Positions 24,944-39,200 of a DNA stretch of 64,000 nt are shown in pieces. The stretch is from the NCBI GenBank assembly GCA_949126835.1, contig OX421499.1:22444990-22508989 (forward strand). Reading direction: 5' to 3'. Below the pieces are notes generated by a model. The model was not told where the DNA came from and ran no database searches. It was given only the letters and a program-made list of their open reading frames with translations. Numbering within the stretch: the first letter of the stretch is position 1; each line of letters opens with the position of its first letter. Origin of the DNA: Anisus vortex. Lineage: Eukaryota; Mollusca; Gastropoda; Planorbidae. A program made the position numbers and the translations under genes.

Positions 24944-25220
24944 GGCCACAGAGGCTGAGTGGCAGCGCATTCAACTGGCTTACCGAAGGTCCAAGGATCG
25001 AATCCTGGTACAGGCTATGAATTTTTCCCGGCTCTGGAGGGTGTCCTTGAGTCTGTCCAACTCTGATGGGTACCTGACATTAGTTGGGGTAAAGTAAAGG
25101 CGGCTGGACATTGTGCTGGCCACACATCCGCTCGTATGACGTTGCCACTGAAACTGCTGAAAAATGCTTCACCGGCCCTTTGATCAAATTGTTCCGACGG
25201 GTACTTTACTTACTTTACAT
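24944..25220 (+). mobile_element. tRNA-derived SINE, near full length
   Basis: The head has box A (ggctgagtggcagcgc) and box B (ggatcgaatcc). The body includes gacattagttggggtaaagtaaagg, cggctggacattgtgctggccac and ttgatcaaattgttccgacgg, ending in a tactttact-type tail. It is the best copy of the main SINE family here. Confidence 0.85.
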
Positions 25221-25494
25221 AAATGATGGTTTTCTATTTTATCAAGCCATTTGTATTATAATAAAATTTAATTTTAAATTGCATCGTCCCAATAATAATG
25301 TAACACATAAGGTTACAGTCTTAAGTGCAGCTGCTTGATATGATATTTTTTTTATGTTTACCTTTACGCGTAAGTTGGGGCAGCAGTGTTGGTGCTGGGT
25401 TGTTTTAAGTTTCGATTCTATGTGGTTTTGGCCTCGGTTTCGCTTGACTCTTGACGCCTGTATGATTGAAGGTGAATTTGTTTAGTTTCAAGAG

Positions 25495-25495
25495 G

Positions 25496-25544
<49 letters not shown>

Positions 25545-25815
25545 CTGATAAGTATTGTTGGGTTGTAGCCCTTTGTTTGAGAGAGAGACTGCTGATAAGT
25601 ATTGTTGAATTGTAGCCCTTAGTTTGAGAGAGAGACTGCTGATAAGTATTGTTGAATTGTAGCCCTGAGTTTGAGAGAGAGACTGCTGATAAGGAATGTT
25701 GGGTTGTAGCCCTTAGTTTAAGAGAGTGACTGCTGATAAGTATGTTGGGTTATAGCCCTTAGTTTTAGAGAGAGAATGCTGATGAGTAGTGTTGGGTTGC
25801 AGCCCTAACTTTGAG
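25495..25815. repeat. (GA)n tract and 45-bp degenerate minisatellite
   Basis: A GA run (25495-25540) followed by about six units of gagagagactgctgataagt, attgttg.attgtagccctta.ttt. Units diverge toward the right. Confidence 0.9.
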
Positions 25816-27585
25816 CGTTGAAGGTAAATTGAATATCTTGCTGCTTAGAAGTGCACTGTTGTCCTGGTTGAGATTGTGTTAGGATATTTTCCTTGTTTTG
25901 AATAAAGTTTATATAGCTATTATCTGAAATCCTTTTTTTTTCTTATGTATTCCTTTCATGTGGTTGAATAATCTACTTATTTTTATTATTATGTCTAGTT
26001 ATAAGTAGTTATTGGACCCCTATTCGTTAGACTTAAGATGTCTTCTAATAGATCCAAGATTAGGCAATCCCTGGACCCCCTTCCTTCTACAAGGACACAG
26101 TCCGGGCATTAAGGTAAAAAAATATAATAATATATTTCATAATCCTCCCCCCTCCCATAAAAAAACACAAAACAACAACACACATACACACAAAAAACAA
26201 CACAAAATTTCAGCACATATTTATATTTATGATTATGAATATAATCGATAAATATAGACGATGAATATAAATGATTACTTTTTAAATTATAATACACACG
26301 ATAAAACAAGTCAAAATCGTTTCATTTATTACGTTTCCTAAATTAAGGTAAATAAAAATATACCTGTTATCAAATGTTATCAAATTATTTTATTATAACT
26401 TTAAACGATAATGGACAAAACCTTTTTTTTTAAGGTTAGGACATTTTTATTTATGGCATGATATTTTTCGAAAAAAAAAAAGGACATTTAATATAATACC
26501 TACTATGAAGACTTTTTTGTCTTGATTACTATTTAAAAAAAAAATAGGTACTTGTTTTTTTTAATATAATTAAGTAGATTTCAGAGAGTTTAGTTTACAA
26601 AAATGTTAGTTATTTAATGAGTTTTTCTTTTCCAAACAGCATTTGAATTGACACCCAATTATGTTAGGGTAAGTTAGAAATAATGCGACATCATTTTTGC
26701 GCTTTGCGTGAAGCCTCAGAAAAGCTGATTTAAGTTGGTTAACATAATTTGATTTTTTCTTTAAAAGGATAAGATGAAATCCCTTCAGAGATATATTTAC
26801 GTTAAATTTAAAAATTTTAAAAAAATCTACATAATACTATTTGATACCTTTTTACAATCAGAAAAAAACAACAACATGTTATTTTACAAGGAAAGGGGGA
26901 GACAAAGCATAGTACTTAATTCAGGGTAGGCAATAAGTATTAAACGAAAAGAACTAAAAAAAACAAACAAAACTAACATCAAAAGAAAACATAAAGATAT
27001 GTCTTAGAATTGACCTACATTTGAACATAGACACATGCTTGTATCACAGGAAGCTTAAATGATGAGTCACAGTTAATATAAATAAATGTAAAAACTCATT
27101 TTATTTTATAATCCAATTAGCAAAATTATAATAGGTGACACTATGAAAAAGGACATTAAAAATCAAGTATATATCTCCTATCTATCTCACATATAATTCA
27201 TATTACATTTTTTTAATATGTTTAGTTCAAACTAGTGTACATAAGGTATATTATAACTATAGAAATGAACGTAAGGATTAAAGGTCATGAAATTATTGCT
27301 GTAGAAAATATAAATAAATTCTTTTTCTTGTATCAACATTTAAAAAAAAACATGACTCACGACGACCAGTTTTATGTTATGATTAAAGAAACAAACATTG
27401 GTTTCTAAATTTTACTAAAGTATTAGAACTGGTCAAAACATTAATAAAACTACGAATAAATTAATTGAAAAACAAACCCAAACGCTCTAAATATAGGCCT
27501 ACAGATTTCGTCCTTAATAATAGGCACACAGATGTAAAGCATACACTTATATCATTTCATGTACAATGTAAATGTAAGTTATTTC
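25816..27585. other. AT-rich DNA downstream of the SAMHD1-like gene
   Basis: Poly-A and poly-T runs, no recognisable exon or repeat family. Open frames at 26012-26251 and 26109-26309 are low complexity. Confidence 0.55.
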
Positions 27586-27591
27586 TTTATT
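27586..27591 (-). terminator. Candidate polyadenylation signal of SAMHD1-like gene
   Basis: AATAAA on the minus strand about 80 nt after the predicted stop codon. It is a short motif in AT-rich DNA, so it is only a candidate. Confidence 0.4.
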
Positions 27592-27668
27592 GTTAATAAT
27601 CCTTTTGCTCTAAATACGCCGGCATACGGTTTGTTATGTAGGTTTAATTGGTGCGTTTTACAATAATT

Positions 27669-27728
27669 CTAATCTGTTTGACCACTAGCTGGTGTCGTCC
27701 TTGAAACGTCTTCTTTCTTTTTTAGTAG
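27669..27728 (-). CDS. SAMHD1-like exon 17 (stop codon)
   Basis: It encodes residues 588-606, [19 protein letters not shown], then TAG. Acceptor TTTCACACAG; in phase. The family's C-terminal tail is poorly conserved, so another coding exon within the long intron 16 cannot be excluded. An AATAAA signal on the minus strand (27586-27591) lies about 80 bp beyond the stop. Confidence 0.68.
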   Translation of the reverse strand, partial: LLKKKEDVSRTTPASGQTD

Positions 27729-28491
27729 CTGTGTGAAAGACAAAATTCATATTAGTCAAATATAAATAGGATATATATTTGTTATCTTTCTTTTACATAC
27801 ATTTAATGAACATAATTCGTACGAAACAATCACCTTTTCCTTCTTCATTATACCGTGAAGACCCCGTTATACCCGAGGGAAAAGTCCTCAATGTAAGGAT
27901 AAGTTGATACCGAATGCGCGGGCATCAAAAGTGTGCATTACTACGTATAACATTTATAACATACAACTAGAGCTTTAAGCCGACGACGAAATTTCATTTG
28001 CTAGTCCAACCTTTCAAAGATTACTTGAAAGTCGGTACAGAAGGAGCAGTGATGGAGGCTTGGTCTAATGAGTTCCACAGTCTAATGGCTGACAGAAAAA
28101 GAGAATATTTGTAAATGTCGTTGTGTGCGTGTGGAACACGCAGTGTGAGCTGATGACCTCTGGAAGAGCGGGACACTTGTTGGATGCGACCTGTCTGTGT
28201 GGACATGTCCACGTGTCCATTCATGATCTTGTACATCATCGTGGCTTTGTGTACCTCTCTGTGGTGTTGTAGGGGCTCAAGAGGGAGTTTGACTACCAAA
28301 GCAGAGGCGCTTGTTTTAAGGCCGTAGTTCTGTAGGATACGATTTTTTGCACGTGCGTAGATATCAGGTGTTGTTGGTGGGAATCCAACACCGTCTATGC
28401 GTAATCCAGGATGGATCCATCAAAACACTGATAGCATTGGGTCTGGACCCTTGTGGAGCATCCATAAATGTTCCTATCTATTTATCTATAA

Positions 28492-28582
<91 letters not shown>

Positions 28583-30169
28583 ATATGATATATGTGTGTA
28601 TATATGACAATATAAATATATGTATATGCCTCTATATTATTTTTTTAGTTTTTATTAGATTTGTTTATTGCTTTCCTGCTTGTCTTTCATACACAAACAT
28701 AGTATAAATATATCATTCTCATTATATCTATATCTTTATATCTAGGTTTTGGTTTCCGAAAATACATTCTAATAATTATTAATACATATTGTAGTATTTA
28801 ATTCGAAAAATTTGCTTTCTATAAAAAAAAGCATTAAAAGAATAACAGTTTTCAATTCGTTGTCATAGTTCAAATCTAAAATATTTGCTAACCCCTTCTT
28901 TTAAACACTTTTACAGTTTAGTGGGAGATGGTAGCCTAATAGCAAGACTATTGTGTTTAAACAACAACAAAAGTTTGTAACAATAAATGTATAGCTGAAG
29001 GAAACAGAAAGGGATAAGTAAGTTTGGATACCCGTACAAAACTGTGTTGATGTTCTTTTTTGAGTCTTACATGCTTATTTGTTTGGTAGGTAAACTTTTA
29101 CAGCGGATATATTAAAAAAAAATTTTTCATAGTTTGTGAAGAGTGTAGGAGGGTGGCTTGTGACAATTGCTGAAATTACTTAAAAATCGTTGCCCCTTTT
29201 CACGATAATTTCACTCGAACTATTCCCGTGATTACAAGTATTCTTATAAGTTGGAATGTTAAATTTTTTTATGTGAACGTAATAATGTAAAAATGTAATA
29301 GCGATTCGTAGAAACGATGATACATTTTGCTTGGTTTATTAGCTTTAAATGAAACAATCTTACTTCTCTAGCTGCATTGGCTATTGCTCTCAGTTTAAGA
29401 CTGCTTTTGTCCTTACTGTAAACTCTGACCACGATCTCCTTGTAATTGACCGGACCTAGGATTGTGCTGGGCTGAAAAAAAACCAATAATACAAGATGTA
29501 TTAGCTTATGATATATCCAATTTTTTGGGCATGCTTATATTTATTTAAAACTAGCTAAATTTCTGGACTTTGCACGGGGTAACAATTAGCCTACCTTTTC
29601 ATTACAAAAAACAACTCCCTAAGGAGAATCGAACCCATGCCACCTGGATGCCAGACGTAGATTCTAACCACTATACTACGGAGTGGGCCTACACTTATGA
29701 AACCAAAATCTATATAGTTTAATGGACGTTTTAGGTAATGATGTTGAGGTTAATAAAACAAATTTTTTTTTGGAAGAAGTTTCCAATAAATTAATGTAAC
29801 TTTTGTCCTCATCTTTAACGCTATAGATCTAGATGTATGTAGCAAACAATATATAAACATATTTAATAGAGCCTATGTTGATTAATTCTCAGCATAAAAT
29901 CGTTATAAGAGTTGTATAATTTAAGAAAAGAGAAATAGTATGTACTTCAACCATTAGATGGCTTGCAGTGTTCAGATCCCTCTTGTAATAAACGTTAAGT
30001 CTTTCCACTGGATTCTCTTCCTTCATTCCAAAGTCTAAACTGATTTTCTGTTGTTTTTTTTTTGTTTTTTTTTTATATTTTTTTTATAAATAAAGCAGAT
30101 AGATAGAGATTTAATTTCAATTGATGCTTATAAAAAAAAAGTTAGAAATATTATATATATATACAGATT

Positions 30170-30211
<42 letters not shown>

Positions 30212-33200
30212 GAGAGATGTGAAACGATAGATAGATAGACAAAAAGATAGATAAATAGAGAAACCAGGAAGTAGAAGTAGGCCTAATGGTGTATGAAACA
30301 TTTGAAATATTTTAGAATGCCTACTATTTGAATGTTCTGATTTAGTACAAGACATCGTTTAAAAAAAAACAAAAAAAAACCCAGTAACTTGTTAGATATG
30401 AGTAATTGTGAAACGCTTAGATAATGTGAATGCATACATTAAAAGTTAAATAATACTTTTAGAAATATTCCACCTTTACGATTAGTTGACTTTCTGCTTT
30501 TATTTCCTTTATCTTTTTCCTGTTTTCGTCAGTGCGTTTCTTTTTCTTCAGCTGTTCGAAAAACTAAACAAAAACATTTGTTATCAGTAGATCACACACT
30601 GATTTGTCTACAAGCTAATCTAGGGTCTTCAAACTACGGCCCGCGGGCCGGGTGATGCCCAAGGCCCTCTCTCTCATCTGGCCCGAGGAGACCTTTTTAT
30701 TTACTAGAAATGTCTGCTATTTCGGCATCCAGGAAACTCTTTCACTATTTTCACTAATACATGTGTTTGTGTGTTATAGTGTATCAATGTGTTATTAAAT
30801 TATAACTGTATAAATTACGGTAATATTACATAAATAATTATTTAAAAACAACATCTGTGTTTTGATTCTGGTTTTTTTGGACCTCGAGTAAGTGGTCGGC
30901 TCCTGCACTGCTGTTTGATAGTAATTGCTGCCCTCGGGCTGAAAAGTTTGGAGACCCCTGATTGTAAACCAACTGATTGCTGACATGTTTATAACATGGT
31001 CGGTATTTTTGTGTTACGTTTTTTTTTAAATAAGTTAATTTTGGCAACCAGACTTGACGTGAACCTCACTTATCTTCGAGAATACTAGCTGAGATTACTC
31101 TCTTAGGGCTCGGAGAACGAATTCCGCTGTATCTTGCAACATTGATACATCACAATAAAGGTTCGGCACAAACGGTTGGCCGTCCCCATCTCTACGGCAC
31201 ACGCCTCTTTTCTGCATTCCTGCATTCTTGCATTCTTGCAACAAACCTGCTTCTCAATTATTCTTTATTTTCATCGTAGCTATATAATATTATGAAAAGG
31301 ATGGTTTCAACAAATTTAAATTAAATATTGAAAGTCTGGACAGGTTTCGTATAAATAACATGTTCTAACCTATTGTCTTTCTAATTACATTTCTTGTCTC
31401 TGTTACTTTCTATAATGATGCCCAAGATCCTCTAGCTCTAAGTCTATCGTCATCAACTAGTCTATCTCTAGAGTCATGACGTCGTATTCACATTTTAGCT
31501 ACATCTCCCTCAGTCACGTATCGTTATGGCGCGTCATTGTTTTCTTTTGCAGTCATACTTTATTTATTCTTTTATACACAATTTAATAATTTAAGTATCC
31601 TAATAGGATAACAGGACAGGTTTTTTTTTTACACCTAGATATTTAAATTGCAAGAGTTGAATCATAATTGACAAAGAAAAATATTTTACAAATGTGCGTT
31701 TAACCATTGTTTAAGTAAGTAAAGACACAAATGTCAAAACGCTTACTTCTGTAATAAATTCCTCATCATCAAGTTTGTTATAAATCTTTTCCTCGATTGT
31801 TTGCTCGTCCGGATCAATGTCATCTCCCTGGAAGAAAAAAAAGTTTGTTAGCATTGTCGTAGTTGTTTTGTTATTTGTTTTTTAAATTGTAGATCTATAT
31901 TATACATACTACATTGCCCAGCGTTGCCCGGCTGAAAAAAACAACAGGACTGTATAAGGTGCAGATAAAACATTTATAAACTACATTTAAAAGAAAGCAA
32001 CAAATATAATATTTAAATTATTATTTTACTGAAGACTTTTAGGAAAGTAATTTAAAATAAATATTGTAATCGGGTAAAAAAATAGGCAAGTATTTTTATT
32101 TAACAAAAATCTAAATTGCCTGTAGATTTTAATTATTTTTTTTTGTTTTTAAAAGTTTGCAAAAAAAAAATGTCGAAAAAAAAGGCATAGTCTAACTGGA
32201 GAATCAAATCCGCATAGCAATCCGCTTCGTCTAACACTGAGCTAACGAAGACACATGTCCGATGTGGGAAAATTATTAGACAGTATATAGGCCTAGGTCT
32301 CAATAGGTCAGTGACACAAACTCACGTGATTTTAAATTGACTAATGGGGATCCGTATGCGGACAAACACTGTTATTATTTATATATATATACAAGCTACA
32401 TTGCCCGGCGTTGCCCGGGTGAAAAAAAAAAGGACTGTCTGGGGTGCAGATAACAAATTTATAAACTACACTTACTGAATACTTTTATGAAAGTAAATAA
32501 ATATTGTAATAGGGTAAAAAAATAGTCAAATATTTTTATTTAACAAAATCTATATTGCCTATAGATTTACAATGTCTTTTGTTTTTAAAAGTTTGAAAAA
32601 TTAATTGTCGAGAAAAGTATAGTCTAACTGGAGAATCGAACCCTGGTCGCCCGTAGAGCAGTCCACTACGTTTACCACTGAGCTATCGAGACACATGTCC
32701 GATGTGAAAAATTATTAGACGGTATATTGGGCTAGGCCTAGATAGGTCAGTGACACACGTGTTTTCAAATTGACCAATGGGGATCCTCGCGGGGCTTAAC
32801 ACTGTCTTTTTATATATAGAGATTATATAGATTATGGATACAAATATTACCAGAAATAAAAGCAGTGTAAAAAGAGTACATTCCAATTTGGGAAGGGGGA
32901 GAGGTGTGCATTCATTGAAAATGTCTAACACAAAGTAGAGTGCGGTGTTAGAAGTGTTTAAATATCAAGAAAGAAACTGGGTGTGTCGGCTAAGGGCATG
33001 CAATTGTTACGAATATCGGTCATAGAGGAATGACGTAATAAGACATTGACCTCTTAACAAGTGCTTATTAGAGTCCAAGGTTTGAACTTTGTGCCCTGAG
33101 GGCAGTTTAAATAAAATAATTCGTCCAACCCCGTGGAAATTGAAGGTTAATTCTGGATCGCAGTATTCTATAGAGCAGGAGATTAAAATGCGTATTAAGA

Positions 33201-36200
33201 CCCTGTAGAACCTTCGATAATAGTTTTCTTTGTAAAGTCCCTACCTCCTTAAAGTTAGTTCAGTTTGAAAGTTTGTAGAGTGAAGTCACTATATTGATAC
33301 TTGTATATTTTATGCCATTTAATAAAACACTTATGTATGCACCAGTTGATGCATTTATTTAAAGTTTATATTGAGTCTACAATTTAAATAAAATTGTTTA
33401 TTCAACAACTGGAGTTGTTTGATCTATCATTGTTGAGAAAGGTGTTGAAGATAATTATACCGAATATAACTACATTACTGCAAAGACCTGTCAGTCAAGG
33501 AACCCCTAGCTTGGGCTACAGATTAGCAGAATCTAGAGACTTCTAATAAAGATACAACTATATGCATTGAATCCGATTTAACGAGTCGTAATAATAGTCA
33601 TCAGAGCCATAGTCCATAACACAATATTAATGACATCAGATACGTTATGTTAATAAAATATATTTGTACAAAAGTTGTTTTTTTTAAATGGCGATATGTG
33701 TCTAGGAGAACGGGCTATAAATTTAAATAAATAATCCTGTTAAACAAGTTACAAGTGTGACGTATATTTTAACATTTTATTTTTAAAAAAAATTATTACA
33801 TAGCCTAGTTATAATATAGCTGTCCCTTTTATTGGTTTTTGTGTAGTTGTTCTTCTTGGAAAATATTAAAACAACAAAATATTTTAAATACAAAATTTAC
33901 GAAAAAAATAAAAAAGGGGGGTTTTCTTTAATACTTACGATCTTCAAATCCTGGTGTTTTATTGGCTGAGTCTCAAACGCGCATGTGTAAAGATCTCTCT
34001 TGTTTATTCTCTCAAGAATGCGCTTTGCTTTCTCCATGTCCTCTCGGTGTGGCGACCCCTTGTCATCCCAGTTACTGATCATTGAAAGGACGTAGTCTGT
34101 CAGATGTGTCAGCGCTGTCATGTCCTCGTGACATTGGTATATGCTGCACATGCCGCTGTGGGTTCAATATCTGACCGCTAGATAATTTGGCTTGGAAAAC
34201 AGTTAATCTAAGCACACTAACTTAAAAATTGCAACAAAAAAAAATATTCTTTGGAAACAAATGTTAAGCATGAATAAACAGAGCTAAAGCAGTACTGTAA
34301 GGGAAAAAATAAAGTATTGATTTGTTTGTCCGATACTTTGAATTATGAAAATGGATGTGAAGTTAGCAGACGCGAAACACTCAAATTTGAATTATGAATT
34401 TTACTTTAATATGACTTTAATTAAGGGCACTATTCGTAAAAATTAGAGTTAAAAAACGACAACAAAGGTTTAACATATTCTAAACATTTTGTAATTGTAT
34501 TATCAACTCCCAAAGAGGAAAAATCATAAGTATGTATTTTATACAGTGGGAAACGGCATTTATTTATTGAATTTTGTACGAGACGCTTAAAACTAATTTG
34601 GAGAATTTTAGCTCGAATATAAAGATTTCATAATGTTTTCCTATATTTTAGTACTTATATTATCTTATATTATGTTACGTTCACCCCTTCTTTATAGAAT
34701 ATTACTGTCTTTACCACTTATCTGTCTATCGAGTCAGGAGTTATTTCAATTAGGGTTTTAATTATTATTTTTTGTTGGTTTACCTTTAAAACTAAGCAAT
34801 AGTTTCCAAGGTTGGATTCCGCTTATTAATAATAAACTATCTGTGCATTGTTTTTGCATATATTATGAGAACACTATCTCTATCCCTATGTCATTCTGAG
34901 CATTTTAATTATTTACTGTTGTACCTACCTGTTTTGACCAGGAATACGTATGCAACTGTTGGCCAATCGCAATGCTTCAACTATCCTAAAAAATGTATGT
35001 ATAGTTTCTTAGTTTTACTTTAAAAAGAGAAATAATATAAGCCTACATATATTTTTTATTTCTTTTATAGTTTAAATTATTTATTTTTTTAAAGGCAGGT
35101 CTGTTCAAATGTCACGACTGTTTAGGTTTCTGTCTTAAACATTTAAAATATGTCTCCATTTTCAACATTCGTACCGTAGTTTCTTTCACTTTGGCAATGA
35201 GTTTCCACCACCATGGTATTTTGTCACGAGAGTAAAAAACATTTTCTAGAGTCTAACAAGGATTGTCAATTTGTTAAAAACGTTATTTAATTTTGATATT
35301 ATCTGTAACCCTTTCTGTAAAGAAAAATAGATGGCTCTCCGAGAAGAAGTTTTAGACATGGACAATTGCCTCTACCATGAAACCCTTCCAGTGGCTACGT
35401 CAGGGGTTCTAATTAGAGAAAATATATAGGCAATATCATACCTCTCAATTACAGACCTATTAATTGTTTATTCAATACAAATACATTACATACAGTCTGC
35501 ATCCTAGTAAAGGCCCCGTGCGCCTCAATAACGCCATACGAAGAGGGGTGCCGAAATTTCCCAAAATATTGGGTTGGAGGAACAAAGTTACTGTTTTTGT
35601 CCCTACTTTTTTCCTCACCGTGGCCATGTATGCAATACTACGATTTGATGTTGTAATATAAAGGTTCATAATATTACAGTCACGTTTTCTTTTAAGTATA
35701 AACAGTTTTGCATCATGACCAACTTTGACTCACATAAGTTCAATTCCACAAGTGACTTTATGACTGTAGGCGTACTTGTTGACTGTGTAACGAGTGTAGA
35801 ACATGTTGTAGAGATTGCTGATTTCCTGTTTCAAAAACAAAATGCACGTTTCTGATGTTTTATTTCTAATGCATGAACATTAGTTTAAGATTTTCGTACT
35901 GTTTCACCGCATTAAATGAACCACACTTGAATAATGTATAGTTGTTGTTTTTCGTTTCTATTAGATTACAGCGAAAACTGCTAATACAGAAACTCTCGAA
36001 TTCAACGTGTTATTTAAATTTGAAACACCAAACAGTATCGCTACGACTGACAACAATAAATAATGTAAACAAATCCCAGCTTTATTAACAAAGAGTTTGC
36101 TTTTATTTTCAATTAAAATTGAAGTACAAAACAACTTAAAACAACACCATCAACACAGTTTTAAAAATAAAAGACTGAAGGGACAAAAAATTCAAATAAA

Positions 36201-39200
36201 CATGTTACTTAACTAAATATTATTGTGCATATAGTTTCTCCAAATGCATATAGTTCAATTCAAACAAAATATTAAAATTAATTGTATTGTGAATTGATTT
36301 TTTTTTAATTAGTATTCTTTTTTGAATTTGAATATTGAAATTAAAAATATAAAACTTTGATTACCTTTCATTTTAATTTAATTTAAAGTGTATTCGAAAC
36401 GAATCGTTATAAATAGCGCCATATAAAAAATGTAATTTGTACTTGTACATACTTATCAGCTTACTAAATGAAATGTTTAAATAAGTTTTATTATTACAAA
36501 CCTTGTCTCTAATACAAATCTGCATTTCTCCTTCCATCTCTATAACTCTGGCAAATTTCATATAACGAGATGGATCGAAGTTGTTCTTGATTCCCAGGTG
36601 ATGGCAGTCTCTTGCCATGTAATCCCATTTGTGGACGTCTATACCATTTCTTCTATTTACAACTATCTGGAAGTTACACACGTGATAACCCATGTCATTC
36701 TCAAAGCCGAGAAACTCATTTTACTTTACAAAAAGAACAATTACAAACAACTATTGAATGAAACAAACTATTCATTATAAATTACACGAAATCAAATTGC
36801 TTTTAATAACAGTGCATAAAGGTTTTTAAGACAATTAGAACAGAGTCACCATGTCTAGAATTTAAGTTGTCAAAGTCAAAAGTCAGTGTCTCCTTTAAAC
36901 CTTATTTTCGGGTAGGGGTTGGAGGAGAAACACTACCTTTACATATTATTGTGGATACTGATAGGGATGGTATAGCAACCCGGTGGGTTCGTTCCGCGGA
37001 GCGTCGTCGGGTTAGTTTCTTATAACTTTTAATAACGTTATAACATTTCGCTACACAATCTTAGCTTCAGAGTATATACATGGATGTTAGTTTTCTTTTA
37101 ATCAAAGCAGTATTTGGTAGAATTAAAGGAAACAATAATGATCTCATGAGTTCGTTCTAGTTAGTGAGGGGTTGATAAAACAAACAACAACAACAGTACC
37201 TAAAAAAAAAATATACATCCAAATGTAAAGGTAATTAAGATTCCCACTAAAGATAAAAACTAAATAAAAAACAAATTTAGAACAATTGTCTAAAAACATA
37301 GGGGTTAAGCAGTTGCATAGCCCAGGACTGCAAATAATGGTGTAAAGGTGAAGTGTGTGTGTGGGAGGGGTAGGGGGCGAAAAGTACAAGATTGGGAGAA
37401 TGGAGAATACTGCATAAAAAGGGAAAATAGCAGGCCTGTTCTGAACTAGTCTACAATTTTAAAGTTCTTTTTTTTTCTCTAATTAGAAATAATGTAAAAT
37501 TTATTGAAAAATAGATTGCCTAAGTATTTCAAAGTTTCAAGTTGTCATTTTATTAAGAAAATGTGCAGGCTTATTGTCAAACCAATTATCAAACTTTTTC
37601 AAAACCATTTTCCCGGAACGCAAACAGGAAAATAATGGCAATAAATAAAGATTACAATTAATACATTCAATTGAATAGAATTTTAAAAGGCAAGATAGTA
37701 TACATGCTAACAATATAGTACAAGCTGTTAACTCCTTCATCCATATAATTGACTTTAGAAGTATATAGTACAAGCTGTTAACTCCTTCATCCATATAATT
37801 GACTTTAGAAGTATATAGTACAAGCTGTTAACTCCTTCATCCATATAATTGACTTTCGAAGTATTACAACGTCTCTTAAATTTTGTGGGAAAAAAAGGAA
37901 ATCGGTCACTTCTGACCCATGTCTTTGTTTTAAATGGATTTATATCATTAAAGGGGAAACTATCACTCCAGTCTGTTTAAGTCATACCTCGTAGAGATAA
38001 GCCTTTTCTTTAGGTCTTCCACGATAAGGCCAGGCCTGTGAAAAAAATTAACAACGACAGTTATCAGAGATTTCGAACTTGTATATACTGTATAACATAT
38101 GATTTTCTGATCAAAATGAATCGTTATGTAGATCAGGGGTCGGCAACTTACGGAACGCGTGCTAGACTTGGCACCCAGAGCCATATTAAATGGCAAGCTG
38201 AAATCCAAATAAAACGCAATTTAAGCCATTAATATGAGGAAAGAAATGGATGACTTTTAAGCTGTTGGCACGCGAAAGGTATTAAAAATCTACCATGGCA
38301 CACTATTATCAAAAGGTTGTCGACCCCTGATTTAAATGTATTTTGTAGTGAAAGGTGGAGAGATCTGACGTCGTTCTTGTTATATTCAAATCTTATGTTT
38401 AAAATGTCACGTGCGAAATCAGCTACTGACGTTAGATGATATTTTTAGTAATGTATTATTATATATTATTTTGATTCATATCCATCTTGGATCTCACAAG
38501 GTTGTATAAGAATTTATATTGATGTTATTCAATTAGATTTGATGTTTATTTGACTCGTCACGATATGAATCTTTTGTGTATAAAGTGATTTAGATAAACT
38601 GTACCTTAATATATAGGAAATCCACAATCCTGTTTGAAATTGAACACAATTTTATTCCAACAAGTTGAGATGATAAAATATAACAATACCACAGAATACA
38701 TGTACCAGTATTATAATGAAACTTAATCAGTTGAGATTCTTCTATAATGAGTAAAGCCGTAATCCTATCTTTAAGAAAGTGGTCAAAAACAGTCCTTCCA
38801 CATTAGCGCCCAAACTAGAACTAAACTAAACGGTATTCCACCCTCGTGCATATGACGTATTTTATCGCTATGACGTAGTGTCTAGACATATGCATGTTTT
38901 ATTCCTAACACGGAAACATTTCGGGTTTAAGATTATTTCATTTTAACTTTAGTTAATAATAACAAAACCAATATAATATGGAAATAAATCTACTCGTAAC
39001 ACTCGCCCCCCCTTAAGACACAAAGGAATTACAGACAGCGTTAAGTATGGAATTCTTTGTAGAGTACCCATAAAATGAACCGAATTCCCAAACTATTCGT
39101 AAGATTTAATTGACTATTGGACAATCTTTTAAAGATTAAAATGAACCATATATTACATATCCCCTTAATAACAAAGTCGCTATTATGGAATCCCTTATCA

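Noticed and set aside
29630..29692. tRNA gene on the minus strand
   Set aside because: Boxes A and B are present, but the stems are broken and the same repeat context recurs elsewhere.
32620..32692. tRNA gene on the minus strand
   Set aside because: Boxes A and B are good, but acceptor and anticodon stems pair poorly and the block lies inside a dispersed repeat.
35472..35669. Possible exon on either strand in intron 10
   Set aside because: No SAMHD1 similarity, and phase between exons 10 and 11 is already satisfied. The text (ttgggaaatttcggcacccc on the minus strand) looks like an unplaced repeat.
37700..37865. A fourth splice-junction array in intron 8
   Set aside because: The 60-bp unit has no similarity to the end of exon 8 or its donor.
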